A stretch of DNA of 64,000 bases, taken from Acidovorax sp. T1. GTDB taxonomy: Bacteria > Pseudomonadota > Gammaproteobacteria > Burkholderiales > Burkholderiaceae_C. The stretch lies in contig NZ_CP021648.1 in assembly GCF_002176815.1 (NCBI RefSeq), positions 1,620,001-1,684,000 of the forward strand, in the 5' to 3' direction. The notes beneath the pieces are model-generated. The model had not been told where the DNA came from. It saw only the letters and a program-made list of their open reading frames with translations, and ran no database searches. This document shows positions 18,801 to 27,661 of the stretch, one piece after another; the first letter of the stretch is position 1; the number at the start of each line of letters is the position of its first letter. Position numbers and translations under genes: made by a program.

Positions 18801-20112
18801 GCACCGACTCGGCCGGCGGCTGGCCGCTGAAGAGGTAGTAGGCGATGCAACCGAGGGAGAAGACATCGAGACTGGGGCCCTGCGCCGGGTCGGCCCGAGT
18901 GGTTTCGGGCGCCAGGTAGATCAGTCCGGGGTCTTCGACGTAGTCCTCGACGTGGCGGGTGCCGGTCGTGCGATGGACGGTGTTGGGTGAGGCCAGATCG
19001 CCGACATTGCGCGATGCCGTCTGCCAGTTCATCAGCCGGACGTGCATCACGGCTCCATCCAGGTCGTTGACGAGGATGCTCTGTGGCCCAAGGGCGCGGT
19101 GATACAGGCGCTTGGAGTGCGCGTACTTGAGCGTTTCCGCGATGTCGCGGACGAGCTGAAGCCGCTGGGTGACGGTGAGGGTCTTGCCGCGCTCGCGCAG
19201 CAGGTGGTCCAGGCGCACGGCCTTCGGGTCGTGATCGAAGATCAGTGCGGGCCCGAGTTCGGTTTCCTTGTAGTCCTTGACCTTCAGGATGCCCGGATGG
19301 TCGATACCTTCGAGGATCTCGAATTCACGGCGCGCCTGGCGAACCCGCGTCGCCCGGATCTCGGGGCTGGACGCGGTGGCCACCGTGTAGATGCGCACGC
19401 GCCGGTGCACCGTGTCGATGCTGACGTGGCTGGCTTCCCAGTCCTGAAATCCCTCGCCCTCGGCGAGCAACTTGGTGAGCCGGTAGTCGCCCACCTGGCG
19501 GTGCTTGTTGGACGGGCGGATGCCCGCCTCGGCCAGGCCACGGGCGATGGCGCGCGCCTGGGCGGCGTCCACCGACGTGGTCGCCCGGTTGGTGATGCCA
19601 TTGGCCAAGGCGCCGACGATGCCGGGGTCGTCCACAGTGCCCGGCCGCCCGTGCTGGAAGGTGGCCGTCCTGGCCAGGCCTTCCAGCTGGCATGACAGGC
19701 TGCTGGACGACAGAAAGATTGCCGGCTCGACGAAGGGGAGCCGGATCTTTGCCTTGGTGATGGCGGGCTGGCGGCGCAGCAGGCTGGCCAGCCGCTTGGC
19801 TTTGCGGTTGGCCAGGATGACCGGGTTGTCGTAGGTGCTGGAGCGCCCGTCGGTGGTCCAGGTCCAGCTGTGCGCATCGCCCCGCAGCACGCCAGGACGG
19901 CTCTTGATCTCGACCAGGAACAGGCCGGCCGGAGAAAGCACCAGCGCGTCGACCTCGCTGACCTTGCCTTCATCGTCGATGAACTCAAAGTTCGTCCAGA
20001 CGTGCCAGGAATCGCGGTCGGGCAGGTTGCTGCGCAGCCAGTCCAGCGCTTCGCGTTCCCACGCGAAGTTGGACTCGGCGATGACGTGCCAACGGGCGGC
20101 GCTGAGGCTCAT
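15835..20112 (-). CDS. pglW: BREX-2 protein kinase PglW
   Basis: 1425 residues. An N-terminal NERD (nuclease-related) domain at about 10-115 has D55 and the E-I-K triad at 68-70. Two kinase-like domains follow. The first (about 208-490) is degenerate: HRA instead of HRD at 338-340 and MNW where DFG should be. The second (about 519-790) has a glycine loop, K549, HRDIKPEN at 636-643 and DFS instead of DFG at 660-662, so it is probably active. A helical C-terminus with a helix-hairpin-helix-like stretch completes it. NERD plus kinase is the PglW architecture. It is coupled to both neighbours by 4-nt overlaps. Confidence 0.92.
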   Translation of the reverse strand: MSLSAARWHVIAESNFAWEREALDWLRSNLPDRDSWHVWTNFEFIDDEGKVSEVDALVLSPAGLFLVEIKSRPGVLRGDAHSWTWTTDGRSSTYDNPVILANRKAKRLASLLRRQPAITKAKIRLPFVEPAIFLSSSSLSCQLEGLARTATFQHGRPGTVDDPGIVGALANGITNRATTSVDAAQARAIARGLAEAGIRPSNKHRQVGDYRLTKLLAEGEGFQDWEASHVSIDTVHRRVRIYTVATASSPEIRATRVRQARREFEILEGIDHPGILKVKDYKETELGPALIFDHDPKAVRLDHLLRERGKTLTVTQRLQLVRDIAETLKYAHSKRLYHRALGPQSILVNDLDGAVMHVRLMNWQTASRNVGDLASPNTVHRTTGTRHVEDYVEDPGLIYLAPETTRADPAQGPSLDVFSLGCIAYYLFSGQPPAESVLDLAEKLRVGQGLRLSDTMDGCGARQQELIQFATYPDLLARYDSIQGFLDDLDRVEDELTTPDPEATVDPSIASTGDRLEGGFTVVKRVGRGSSSDALLVRRDGSEEEHILKVACDIAHNDRLVAEGEVLARLHHQNIVAHRETLTVAGRTALLLKSAGARTLAEKIKDEGRLSLDMLQRFGEELMEAVNHLESEGVAHRDIKPENIGIAENRTGKLQLVLFDFSLCRTPADNITAGTHPYLDPFLSMRRPPRWDLYAERFALAVTLYEMAVGQPPVWGDGNTSPAMLDVEASIESDVFDPVTREGFTTFFAKALRRDYKERFDNAEEMLRAWRAIFTARQTVHPGQAGDSTADSGFGAIALTATPLTTMAELGYSLEAQDVLERMGIHNARELLAVDRIRFRYLRGVGDKIRKEIRLTAKDLARRRPDLTQGRAAAHDDEDADGAVSINELAAQLLPRRPAGDDRPEEAALAHYLGLDDAVKAGVWPSLGDSAQAGEVDRTTLTAALIKARERWLKNPAFTELRQQIDSLLRSQGQVMSAAEGAMALLALRGCAAQDDVERLRQATAVLRAAVEAEAHLDQPRFEAFDHQPSMLIASASAWADYARQLGAAADACALADPLLPPSRVLETLEGVPLPQSSTATLAAGALPIGPLTPTRLLRLAASASRKAAVSSRQEIYPRGMAPLQALKQSLGALVGAPELTVADIQGRVQGRYPEAAGLPQRPELDRLLEESGAPLAWDATAADGRGAFRLATLGRAQTAGTTTQFSRHATLLTAHASGDNDVVQAAAVEDRLVRGLQQGGMLVLTVHPRIARHAEAELLHRFGTPGVLPAPLQRVNFDALLLAALRDQAKTAGVDWNVVLQADAADRGSRHWINLQRLVQRTLPALRSALLNSPAPVLLVSVGLLARYDLMGLITELEENAGRPGHTPSVWVLLPTSHQGLPVIDGVAVPMVNNIHNTRALALPQAWIENKHRAKTATAGRATT

Positions 20113-20330
20113 GGACGTTCCTCGGCGGCTTCTGGCAGGTGTTCAAAGAGTTCGCCCACCTGGCAGCGGAAGAGGCGGCACAGCAGGTCAATCGCCGGCA
20201 GATCGACCCGGGTGGCGGTCTCTTTGTAGAGCGCTGTGATCGTGCTGCGATTGAGCCCGGTCTCTCGCACGACATCAGAGATGCGGAGCTTGTCTCGCCC
20301 CATCAGGGTGGAGAGATTGCAGCGGATCAT
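20109..20330 (-). CDS. XRE-family transcriptional regulator of the BREX operon
   Basis: A 73-residue protein that is essentially one Cro/C1-type helix-turn-helix (ISDVVRETGLNRSTITALYK). The frame extends upstream, but the ATG at 20330 gives the typical short regulator start MIRCNLSTLMG. The stop overlaps the pglW start by ATGA, so it is the first gene of the operon and probably controls it. The family resembles small XRE regulators of the COG3655 group. Confidence 0.8.
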   Translation of the reverse strand: MIRCNLSTLMGRDKLRISDVVRETGLNRSTITALYKETATRVDLPAIDLLCRLFRCQVGELFEHLPEAAEERP

Positions 20331-20475
20331 GGCCTTGTTTGTGGGGTGGGGTGATGCGTAGGATAATAAAACGCGCTGCAACGCACAACCCCAATTGTAT
20401 AGAACCTCCAAGATACCGCGTTTGGGATCGCGCGGCCGCCAACCCATTTGGACCCCAATCGTTTACGCTTACGCC
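20331..20475. promoter_or_regulatory. upstream region of the BREX operon
   Basis: 145 nt between the regulator start and the small plus-strand ORF. It is locally AT-richer than the genes around it. On the minus strand TTGGGG and TTTTAT are 17 nt apart and could form a weak promoter, and TATACA occurs further upstream. I see no clear long palindrome for the XRE protein. The promoter assignment is tentative. Confidence 0.3.
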
Positions 20476-20733
20476 ATGAGTGCCGACGCCAGTTCGTTCA
20501 CTGACAAGTGGTCTGGATTCCTCGCCAGCGTGTGGACGCAGGTTCGCGCGGCGCTGGTCGTCGGGCTGCCCGAAGAGAACGAATCCCGCTCAGGCTCTGG
20601 GCACAACGCCACCGCTGGCGATCAGTCGACGCGCCGTGCGATTCGTTCGTTGGACGACTACGCGGGTCATCAGACCAGAAACGGGCTCGGCAGTCTGGAC
20701 ATCGGCGCCGGCCGGTCGCGCATCGGCGAGTAG
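20476..20733 (+). CDS. possible small protein, 85 aa
   Basis: An ATG at 20476 opens 85 codons beginning MSADASSFTDKWSGFL and ending LGSLDIGAGRSRIGE. An amphipathic helix-like segment near residues 10-30 is followed by a basic, low-complexity tail. The stop lies one base from the traG stop on the opposite strand, so the genes converge. No family is recognised. The compact fit between traG and the BREX promoter is suggestive, but chance is possible in this GC-rich sequence. Confidence 0.35.
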   Translation: MSADASSFTDKWSGFLASVWTQVRAALVVGLPEENESRSGSGHNATAGDQSTRRAIRSLDDYAGHQTRNGLGSLDIGAGRSRIGE

Positions 20734-20734
20734 T

Positions 20735-23641
20735 TCAGCGCTCCGGCTTTCCGCCGGGCCTGGGCAGGGCTGTCGAGTCCGCGGGCTTGGGCTCCGGGCC
20801 TGCGACGGGCACGCCGTCTCTCCCGAAGTGCCATTCGCCGATAGGCTGCCGTTTGGGCGGTGTGCCGATCTCGGGGGTGCCGGCATTGGCGCCCACCGTG
20901 TCCCAGACCGCCCGGTTGCCACCGTGGTTCGGGCTGACCTTGCCGGCGCGCACGGTGCCGCTGTAGTTTTCGCTGAGCGTGCCAGCGTCCGCCGACACCT
21001 GACGGCGCCCCTTCTCGATGGCGCCTGCTGTGTCGCGCTGGCCCTGATTGACCCGGCCTGAGACGTCGTTTCCGACAACCTTGCCCGGCTGCACTCGCGC
21101 CCCGGATTGACGGGCTCGGACGTCGGCGTCGTTGCGATTGGCCTGGTCGGTGATCGCGCTGCCGTCTGCTACGCGAACCTGGCTGTCGTACTGGTCGCGC
21201 AATGGGGACGACCAGCCCATCGACTGAGGAAGCGGTTGGCTGGGGCCAAGCGGGCTGTCGGTGGGGACGTAGCCGCTGGCGGCGCTGCCGCCACGGGCGT
21301 ACGAGTACGCGATCTCGGCCACTGCCCGCTGCATCTTGATTGGGTCTTCTTCGCGCAGGAGGCCGCGCTCGGCCAGTCGCTGGGCCGCGTAGTTGGTGAA
21401 GTCGGTTTGGGTGCCGCTGCCCCATTCGCGCATGAATTGCGCGGTGCGCGCCAGTTCCTTGGCACGGCCATAGGCGCTGTCGCTTGAGGACTGCCGTTCG
21501 CTGGCTTCGCGCGACGACGAGTCGTAGCCGGCGGTGGCGCTGGTGCGGTTGCTGCGGGCCCACTGGTAGGCGTCGGACGATCGGAAGTCCTTGACCAGGG
21601 CACTGGCGTCCGAGATCTGAGCGCTTTCAGCGGCCTTGCGGGCGTAGTCGTAGGCGCTCTGAAGGGTCTGCTGATCGACGGCACGGCCCTCTGCCTTGGC
21701 GTCGGCGCCGATCTCGGTCAGCGGAATCTTCGCGCCGATGGAAGCCGATGCAGCAATCGTCTTTCCGACGGTGGAATCGTCGCTCAGGCCAAGTCGACGA
21801 TTGACGTCGCGCGCGACTGAATTCAGGGTCTGGAACTGGGTGTTGGTCGAGCCGCCCTCGGAGGTGCTGGTGGCACCGGTGCGCTGCTGGGATTTCTCGT
21901 AGCTGTCCTGGATACCCAGCGCGTGGGTCATCGCGGTGGCCTGGCTGCGCTGCATGGCTTCGCGTTGCGTGGTGGCGAAGGACTCGGCCTCGCGAGCGCT
22001 CTCGCCCACCGCGGTGGCCTGGCGCTCGGTGACGGTGAAGGTGCTGGCCAGGCGGCTGAGGGTGGCCTGGTAGCGGAACACGCCGGCGTCTGGGCCGCTG
22101 CCCTGGATGGTGGTGCCGCGGGCGTCGGTGGTGCTGGCCATGAAGGCCGAGGTGCGAGTCGGCGCGAGCTGCTGTTGGTCGAAGGAGACCGAATCTTGCG
22201 TGACCAGGCCCTTGGTGGCGCCGGCTGCTTCGCTCGACGCTGCCGACTGGATGGCGCTGGTGGCGGTCACCGCTTGGAAGGCGACTTCGCCGCCCTTGAT
22301 GATGGCGGTGGCGATGATGGGGATCGACACCACCATGTAGCCGGCGATCGCCTGGTCGGAGATGGCGCCTTGGTAGATGGCGGCCGCGGTGTCCAGCGTC
22401 AGGCCTTGGCCTCCCGAGCCCATGCGGGCGGCCGCTGCGAGATTTCGGGCGCTGGCCAGCGTGCCGACGTAGTTCAGGATGGCATAGAGCGGTGGCCAGA
22501 GCTGGATCCACACCAGGCTCATCACGAAGCTCTTGATGGCCATGGCCAGGCCGCGACCCTGGGCCAGCAGGAACAGCAGGAAGACGAAGGGGAAGACGGC
22601 GTAGACCACCGCCTCGATCACGTTGCGCACCATGGGCAGCGCCTCGGCTGCGATGCGGCCCATCGTCAGAAAGGACGCGTTGGTGGATGCGGTGGCGTTG
22701 GCGCGGGCGGTGGCGAGCATGGTCGCTGCGGGGTCGTTGAGCTTGAGCCCGGCCAGGCTGTTGGTGTCCTGCACCAGGTTGATCATGATGTTCTGGCGCA
22801 GCAGGTCGGCGGCGCCCTGGGCCGCGACGGCGATCTTGGTCTTGGTGTAGGCCTGCTCGATCTGGCCATCGATCACGCCCGGCGCCAGCGCTGGGTCCAT
22901 CGAGGGGTTGAGCTGGAACGCGAGCAGGGCGCGGGCTCTGGCGATTTCCGGTGGCAGTCGGTTGGCGAGCTGGGTGTAGACGTTGGGGCAGGTGTCGACC
23001 TGGACCGGTGTGCCCCAGGTCGAGAAGCGTGCCGGGTTGGGGTTGCCCATCAGCGACCAGATGTCGGTGCTCTGGGAGAAGGCAGCGGGATCGATGGTGC
23101 CGTCCTGCAGGTCATAGACGGTGCAGTTGTAGACGTAGGCGATCAGGTCGGTGCGCAGTTGCGGGTCCCCGATGGTGGCCGCACGCGAGGCCTGGATCAG
23201 CCGGTTGCCGAACATCACGCCGTTCTTCTGGTACGTCAGCTCGGCCGGCAACTGCGCGTTGGTGTCCGGGATCACCTGGAAGGCCGTCTCGAAGAACCGG
23301 GTCATGACGTCGCCAACCCGGCTGGTGTAGTGGCCGAAGAAGGCCACACCGATCGGCACGTTGCCCACCGCCACCGGCGGCTGGCTGCCCAGCTTGTCGA
23401 CCACCACCACATCGACCTTGGGCAGGAACATGGCGTTGTAGACCAGCATGAAGCCGATGAACCAACCCCAGCCTGCGAACCGCCCCGGCGTGAAGAGCCC
23501 TGCGAAAGCGGCCACCAGCACGCCGGTGATCGCCACCGTCTGGATCAAACCGAAATAGTCCGCGCCGCCCATGATGGCGGCGATCGCGTTGAAGACCCCG
23601 GTCAGGGTGTCGACATTGCCGTAGGCATAGATCTCGAACAT
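20735..23641 (-). CDS. traG: conjugal transfer protein TraG (mating-pair stabilisation)
   Basis: 968 residues. The N-terminal half has several hydrophobic segments (about residues 30-75, then 340-380 and 420-450) and matches the TraG N-terminal domain of F-type systems (start MFEIYAYGNVDTLTGVFNAI). The C-terminal half is hydrophilic and rich in Ser, Ala, Gln and Arg, as in the periplasmic part of TraG. The family is an inner-membrane protein for pilus assembly and mating-pair stabilisation, and in some systems the exclusion target. It is the last gene of the transfer operon, 23 nt after traH. Confidence 0.88.
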   Translation of the reverse strand: MFEIYAYGNVDTLTGVFNAIAAIMGGADYFGLIQTVAITGVLVAAFAGLFTPGRFAGWGWFIGFMLVYNAMFLPKVDVVVVDKLGSQPPVAVGNVPIGVAFFGHYTSRVGDVMTRFFETAFQVIPDTNAQLPAELTYQKNGVMFGNRLIQASRAATIGDPQLRTDLIAYVYNCTVYDLQDGTIDPAAFSQSTDIWSLMGNPNPARFSTWGTPVQVDTCPNVYTQLANRLPPEIARARALLAFQLNPSMDPALAPGVIDGQIEQAYTKTKIAVAAQGAADLLRQNIMINLVQDTNSLAGLKLNDPAATMLATARANATASTNASFLTMGRIAAEALPMVRNVIEAVVYAVFPFVFLLFLLAQGRGLAMAIKSFVMSLVWIQLWPPLYAILNYVGTLASARNLAAAARMGSGGQGLTLDTAAAIYQGAISDQAIAGYMVVSIPIIATAIIKGGEVAFQAVTATSAIQSAASSEAAGATKGLVTQDSVSFDQQQLAPTRTSAFMASTTDARGTTIQGSGPDAGVFRYQATLSRLASTFTVTERQATAVGESAREAESFATTQREAMQRSQATAMTHALGIQDSYEKSQQRTGATSTSEGGSTNTQFQTLNSVARDVNRRLGLSDDSTVGKTIAASASIGAKIPLTEIGADAKAEGRAVDQQTLQSAYDYARKAAESAQISDASALVKDFRSSDAYQWARSNRTSATAGYDSSSREASERQSSSDSAYGRAKELARTAQFMREWGSGTQTDFTNYAAQRLAERGLLREEDPIKMQRAVAEIAYSYARGGSAASGYVPTDSPLGPSQPLPQSMGWSSPLRDQYDSQVRVADGSAITDQANRNDADVRARQSGARVQPGKVVGNDVSGRVNQGQRDTAGAIEKGRRQVSADAGTLSENYSGTVRAGKVSPNHGGNRAVWDTVGANAGTPEIGTPPKRQPIGEWHFGRDGVPVAGPEPKPADSTALPRPGGKPER

Positions 23642-23664
23642 CCGTGCTCAGCCGGCGCGGGTTG

Positions 23665-25122
23665 TCAGGAGCCGCGGGGGCCGGCGTTGGCGCTGAAATC
23701 CAGCATCGCCTTCACGGCCGGCGGCATGGCACTCCAGAGCTGGCGCTCCAGGGTCTGCAGGTCCTGGGTCATCGACGATACCGAGCGCACCTTGGCGTAG
23801 GCGGTCTGCTTTTCCGCGAGGAGCTGGGCTCTGGCCTGCTGGGCGTGGCTGCGAATCTGGTCGAGGTATTTCTGCTCGACCTCGCTGCGGCGCAGGGCCT
23901 GCGACAAGGCGCCCATGGCCTGGGTGAGGGAGCGGCTGAGGAAGGTCTCGGCGTAGTCGAGTGCGATGACGTCCTTGTAGGTCTCGATCAGCGTCTCGGC
24001 GGTGCCGGAGCCCGGCACGGCGTTGGCCACGGCCAGCATCCGGTAGACCGGCTCGCTGGTGTTGTTGATGAAGCCGATGTCGGCGGCGGTCTGCGGGCTG
24101 CGTGTGACGATGTTGTCGGACATGCGGCGCAGCCGCTCGGTCACGAGTTGCGTGAACGGCTTGACCGAGACCGTGGTGCGCACCGGGTTCATGCACTCGG
24201 CGGGTTCGTCGCACACGTAGACGTCGACATCGACGTTGCCTTGCGTGTTGGACTCGGCGCGGCCGAGCAGCAGGTCACGCAGGCCGGTGATGGTGGGCTC
24301 GGCATAGCGCGGGCTGGCACCGCTGCCGTCGTCGGCCGGCGGCGTGAGGATGACTGTGCCGATCAGGCTCATGATCAGCTCGCGCTCCTGCTGACTGATG
24401 TTGCCGCCCACCTGGTTCAGCGCGAGCCACGTGACGTTGCCCTTGATGAACGCGGCGTTGCGCACGTTCGGGTCGGCGGAGTTGGCGGCTGTCTTGACCA
24501 CCGCGGGCGCGTTGGTGGCGCAGGTCATGCGCGCCTCCGCGCGATCGGACACGCTGCCCAGGTACTGCGAGATATTGGCGCAACCGCTCTGCACCGAGCT
24601 GTCGTACTCGCCCACTACGCCGTTCACCAGCGCCTGCGCGGCTTCGCAGGAGTTGATGTTCATCGCGTTGATCTTGTTCATCTGGTCCTGCAGCTCGGTG
24701 AGCAGCTTGTCGATGTCGGGCGAGATCGACTGCAGGGCCAGCTTGAAGGCGTAGCCCACGGCGTTGGAGCCGATGTTCTGCAGCATGGCAATGAACTGCT
24801 GCTTGTTGATGAACGAGAACGCACCGCCGTAGATGTCGATGCCGCCGCAGCCGGCGCGCAGGCTGGGCAATTGGGCGTTGACCAAGGGGTAGTTGCGACC
24901 CGGCGCGCGCATCATCAGGCTGCCGCCGGTGTAGAGGTTCATGGCCTGGCCGCGAAAGGCACCGGGGCTGGTCACGTTGCCGAGCGCCCCGAGGTCGTTG
25001 AACATCGATTGCATCTCGGTGTTGAGATCGGCCGGTAGTGCGGCGATCGGTGTCACCGCCAGGGTCACCGACAACAGGCCGACGATCAGGCGGCGCGTGA
25101 GGGGAACGGATCGCGGGGTCAT
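23665..25122 (-). CDS. traH: F-type conjugation pilus protein TraH
   Basis: 485 residues with a signal peptide (LIVGLLSVTLAVTPIAALPA). The mature N-terminus DLNTEMQSMFNDLG and the glycine-rich GSLMMRAPG followed by AGCGGIDIYGGAFSFIN are typical of TraH. The C-terminal part is helical. The frame is open for another 158 codons upstream, but the ATG at 25122 has GGAGG upstream, gives the signal peptide and overlaps the traF stop by ATGA. TraH is a periplasmic/outer-membrane pilus assembly factor that works with TraF, TraW, TraU and TrbI. Confidence 0.92.
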   Translation of the reverse strand: MTPRSVPLTRRLIVGLLSVTLAVTPIAALPADLNTEMQSMFNDLGALGNVTSPGAFRGQAMNLYTGGSLMMRAPGRNYPLVNAQLPSLRAGCGGIDIYGGAFSFINKQQFIAMLQNIGSNAVGYAFKLALQSISPDIDKLLTELQDQMNKINAMNINSCEAAQALVNGVVGEYDSSVQSGCANISQYLGSVSDRAEARMTCATNAPAVVKTAANSADPNVRNAAFIKGNVTWLALNQVGGNISQQERELIMSLIGTVILTPPADDGSGASPRYAEPTITGLRDLLLGRAESNTQGNVDVDVYVCDEPAECMNPVRTTVSVKPFTQLVTERLRRMSDNIVTRSPQTAADIGFINNTSEPVYRMLAVANAVPGSGTAETLIETYKDVIALDYAETFLSRSLTQAMGALSQALRRSEVEQKYLDQIRSHAQQARAQLLAEKQTAYAKVRSVSSMTQDLQTLERQLWSAMPPAVKAMLDFSANAGPRGS

Positions 25123-26012
25123 CGCAGGGTCCTCCCTGGGTTTGTGGCGGCATCGGTGCGGTCGCGCGCCAGGGCGGCGACGCGCTCCAGCAGATCGGAC
25201 ATCGACATCAGGCCGAAGCCCACCGGGCGGATCTCGCGCCGGGCTGGGGCGGTGAGGTAGAGCGCCGGCACGGCAGTGGCGTTGAGCCGTGCGGCCATGC
25301 CGTTGTCGGGGCGGGCGTCGGGGTAGTCGGGCAGGGTGCCGCCGTCCAGGCTGATGGCCAGCACGGTCATGCCGTAGTCCTGCTCGAAGCGCTTGAGGAT
25401 GGGCGCGAAGCGGTGGCAGAAGGGGCAGTCGCTGCGGAACACGAAGATGAGCCCGTGGGTGGCGGCCAGGGTGCGCACGGTCTGGGCATCGCGGTCGCGC
25501 TGCTGATCGTCGAAGACGTTGATTGCCATCGCGTTGGTCGGCCGCCCGCTCAGTCCGTAGTCCAGATCGGGCGCGCTCCAGACCAGGCGCTGCCATCGGT
25601 CGGCAAACACCTGGGATTTGTCCATCACCATGCGCTGGAATCGCATGTAGGCCAGCAGGTTGGTGTCGCTCGGGTTCATCACCGCCACCCGCTTGAGCTC
25701 TTCCAGGCGCTGTTGCAGGGATTCGAAGTCAGCCAGGTCCTTGGGCTTCTTCGGAGTGATCGAGGGCGGACGGGGTTTGGGCGGCAACGGATCGCGGTAC
25801 CAGAACCAGCCTTCGCGGTGCTGGCGCCAGTAGGTCATGGCCACGTCCGGCGCGTCTGAAACCGGCATGGGATCGACTGCCGGGATGTCGTCAGCCAGCG
25901 TCTGGGCGGCAAGGGCTGCCTGAGCGACGCAGGCCACCGACAGGCACAGCGCCAGACCGGCGGCGATGGCCAGTGGCTGGGCGAGTGAGTTTCGGAGCAG
26001 CGCTCTGGGCAT
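25119..26012 (-). CDS. traF: conjugal pilus assembly protein TraF, thioredoxin fold
   Basis: 297 residues with an N-terminal signal peptide and a C-terminal thioredoxin-like domain. The active-site pair C196-P-F-C199 is retained, so it could act in disulfide exchange, unlike TraF of the F plasmid, which lacks this pair. It lies between the small periplasmic protein and traH. Together with the DsbC-like protein upstream it would service the cysteine-rich TraN, TraU and TraH. Confidence 0.9.
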   Translation of the reverse strand: MPRALLRNSLAQPLAIAAGLALCLSVACVAQAALAAQTLADDIPAVDPMPVSDAPDVAMTYWRQHREGWFWYRDPLPPKPRPPSITPKKPKDLADFESLQQRLEELKRVAVMNPSDTNLLAYMRFQRMVMDKSQVFADRWQRLVWSAPDLDYGLSGRPTNAMAINVFDDQQRDRDAQTVRTLAATHGLIFVFRSDCPFCHRFAPILKRFEQDYGMTVLAISLDGGTLPDYPDARPDNGMAARLNATAVPALYLTAPARREIRPVGFGLMSMSDLLERVAALARDRTDAATNPGRTLR

Positions 26013-26411
26013 CTATCGCTCCTCCGGAAAACGCCCGTCGGCGCAGTAGCTCAGCTGGTAGACCAGTTCCTGGTTCTGGCGTTGGCCAGCGACCAGTACG
26101 GCACGCTGGCGCGTCGTCACTTCCAGGCGGCCGCAGCCGGCTTGGGGCAGGGCGCGCAGGCGCCGCACGTCGATTTCGATCGGGCTCGTCGTGTCGAACC
26201 TGCGCTGCACGTAGGCGGCGCCCGTGCCACCCAGGACGCCGTAGGCAACGCCCTGTTCCGCGGCGCGTATCAGCAGCGGCTTGATCTCGCTGACGGCGAT
26301 CCTCTCGATGGCAGCGGCAACGGTGGGCTGCACGGTGCTGCATGCGATGGCCAACGCTGCCATGGCGACCGGGAGCACTCGTGTCTTGTGGGTGGTGGGA
26401 TGGCGGGTCAT
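26013..26411 (-). CDS. small periplasmic protein of the tra operon, function unknown
   Basis: 132 residues from the ATG at 26411; the longer upstream frame is antisense-like and lacks family character. The N-terminus has a signal-peptide-like segment (VLPVAMAALAIACS). The mature part has a basic centre and ends YQLSYCADGRFPEER, with two cysteines that could pair. It is squeezed between the traN C-terminal part (14 nt away) and traF (directly adjacent), so it is probably expressed with them. I do not recognise a named tra gene. Confidence 0.65.
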   Translation of the reverse strand: MTRHPTTHKTRVLPVAMAALAIACSTVQPTVAAAIERIAVSEIKPLLIRAAEQGVAYGVLGGTGAAYVQRRFDTTSPIEIDVRRLRALPQAGCGRLEVTTRQRAVLVAGQRQNQELVYQLSYCADGRFPEER

Positions 26412-26425
26412 GGGGCGCAGCTCAT

Positions 26426-27661
26426 TCAGGGCCCGAAGTAGCTGTTGACACGCTGCTGGGCCTGCTGCTGCAGCGCCCCGACGTCGGGCATCTTGGGCGC
26501 GATCTCGGCGTAGAACTCCGTGAGGTCCATGCGAGAGAAGTCCAGAGACTGGAGCTGGGCGACGGTGAAACCGCTGCAGTCGGGGCTCTTCGCGCCGCCC
26601 CAGCTGCGGGCGAGTTGGGCGCGCCCCTGTTCGTTCAGGATGCGGGCGAGCTTGGAGTTGAAGCAGCAATAGGTCTGCGTCGTCTCGACGCAGGTGCCGA
26701 TGATCGGGATCTTGATCGAGCAATAGCTGCCCACGCTGTGGCACAGGCGGTTGTCGTTCTTCATGGCCAGGATCTGCTCGGCCTGCTCGCACGACAGCAG
26801 GCCGGAGAGCTGGATGGCCAACATCGCAATGGTCCAGGGCCCGGGCACCAACGAGGTGATGAAGGAACTCACCGACAGGTCACCTGCGATCAGGCCGGCC
26901 AGCGCGGACGAACCGCCGCCGGCACCGAAGAGCCCTTCGAAGCCGGCGATCACCAGGTCGGGCGCGTCGGACGCGAAGAGGGCGTCGTAGGTGTAGCTCG
27001 AACCGATGGCACCGATGGCCTGGCCGCCGGCCCCGCTGATCAGACTCATGGTGCTGAACAACGAGCCGCTGGTGCCACCACCCTTGCAACAGTTGACCAG
27101 GCCGAAGAGCTTCTTGCGGCAGCGGTTGTCGTAGCCCTTGAAGATTTCCAGCGTGTTGGGGTCGAGGTAGCGACCGGCTTCGCGCTGCACCTCCAGCCCG
27201 GTGACGGCGCGGGCGAAGTCGGGGTCGGGGGCGTGTGAGGTGTCGAAGCACTGGCCATCGATGCAGAACTGCTGGCTGCCGCAGTTCGTCACAGTAGAAG
27301 TGGTGCCGGAGGCGACACGGCACTGCCAGGTTTGCTCGAACACCATGCAGGCGCCCTGCGGGTTGGTCTCCACGCAGCTCGACCCGACTTGGCTGCAGCC
27401 TCGGTCGCGCAGTGGCTGGCAATCGTCGGTCGAGTTCTGCGAGAGGCAGCTGTACTCGGAGGTGGTGCGCCAGCAGTCCCGATAGACCGGAAAGCCGCCG
27501 ATGTCGCGGGTGGCCGGCCCTTCGACGCAGACCTCGGTGTTCTTGACGCAATCGGCAGCATGCGCTGACGACATGGCGGCAAACATCACGGTAGCCGCGA
27601 TCGCCGAAATGGTCGACACCCACGGCCGCGAGGGAATTCGAGACGGCTTCATGGCGGTCAT
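26426..27661 (-). CDS. traN: TraN, C-terminal half as a separate protein
   Basis: 411 residues from the ATG at 27661, with its own signal peptide ending AMSSAHA. The protein is cysteine-rich and matches the C-terminal half of F TraN, with VYRDCWRTTSEYSC, then GLVNCCKG, and near the end CCFNSKLARILNEQGR and SFGSAKHPDC-like WGGAKSPDC. TraN is the outer-membrane adhesin of F-type systems that stabilises mating pairs. The N-terminal half is encoded by the gene just upstream, whose stop overlaps this start as ATGA. The split is a clean gene boundary, not an obvious frameshift. Confidence 0.82.
   Translation of the reverse strand: MTAMKPSRIPSRPWVSTISAIAATVMFAAMSSAHAADCVKNTEVCVEGPATRDIGGFPVYRDCWRTTSEYSCLSQNSTDDCQPLRDRGCSQVGSSCVETNPQGACMVFEQTWQCRVASGTTSTVTNCGSQQFCIDGQCFDTSHAPDPDFARAVTGLEVQREAGRYLDPNTLEIFKGYDNRCRKKLFGLVNCCKGGGTSGSLFSTMSLISGAGGQAIGAIGSSYTYDALFASDAPDLVIAGFEGLFGAGGGSSALAGLIAGDLSVSSFITSLVPGPWTIAMLAIQLSGLLSCEQAEQILAMKNDNRLCHSVGSYCSIKIPIIGTCVETTQTYCCFNSKLARILNEQGRAQLARSWGGAKSPDCSGFTVAQLQSLDFSRMDLTEFYAEIAPKMPDVGALQQQAQQRVNSYFGP

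Noticed and set aside
21923..23800. 625-codon plus-strand open frame
   Set aside because: Antisense to traG, glycine/histidine-rich without motifs; traG on the other strand is well supported.
25123..25596. 158-codon N-terminal extension of TraH
   Set aside because: It is antisense-like, arginine-rich sequence inside traF; the signal peptide and ribosome-binding site place the start at 25122.
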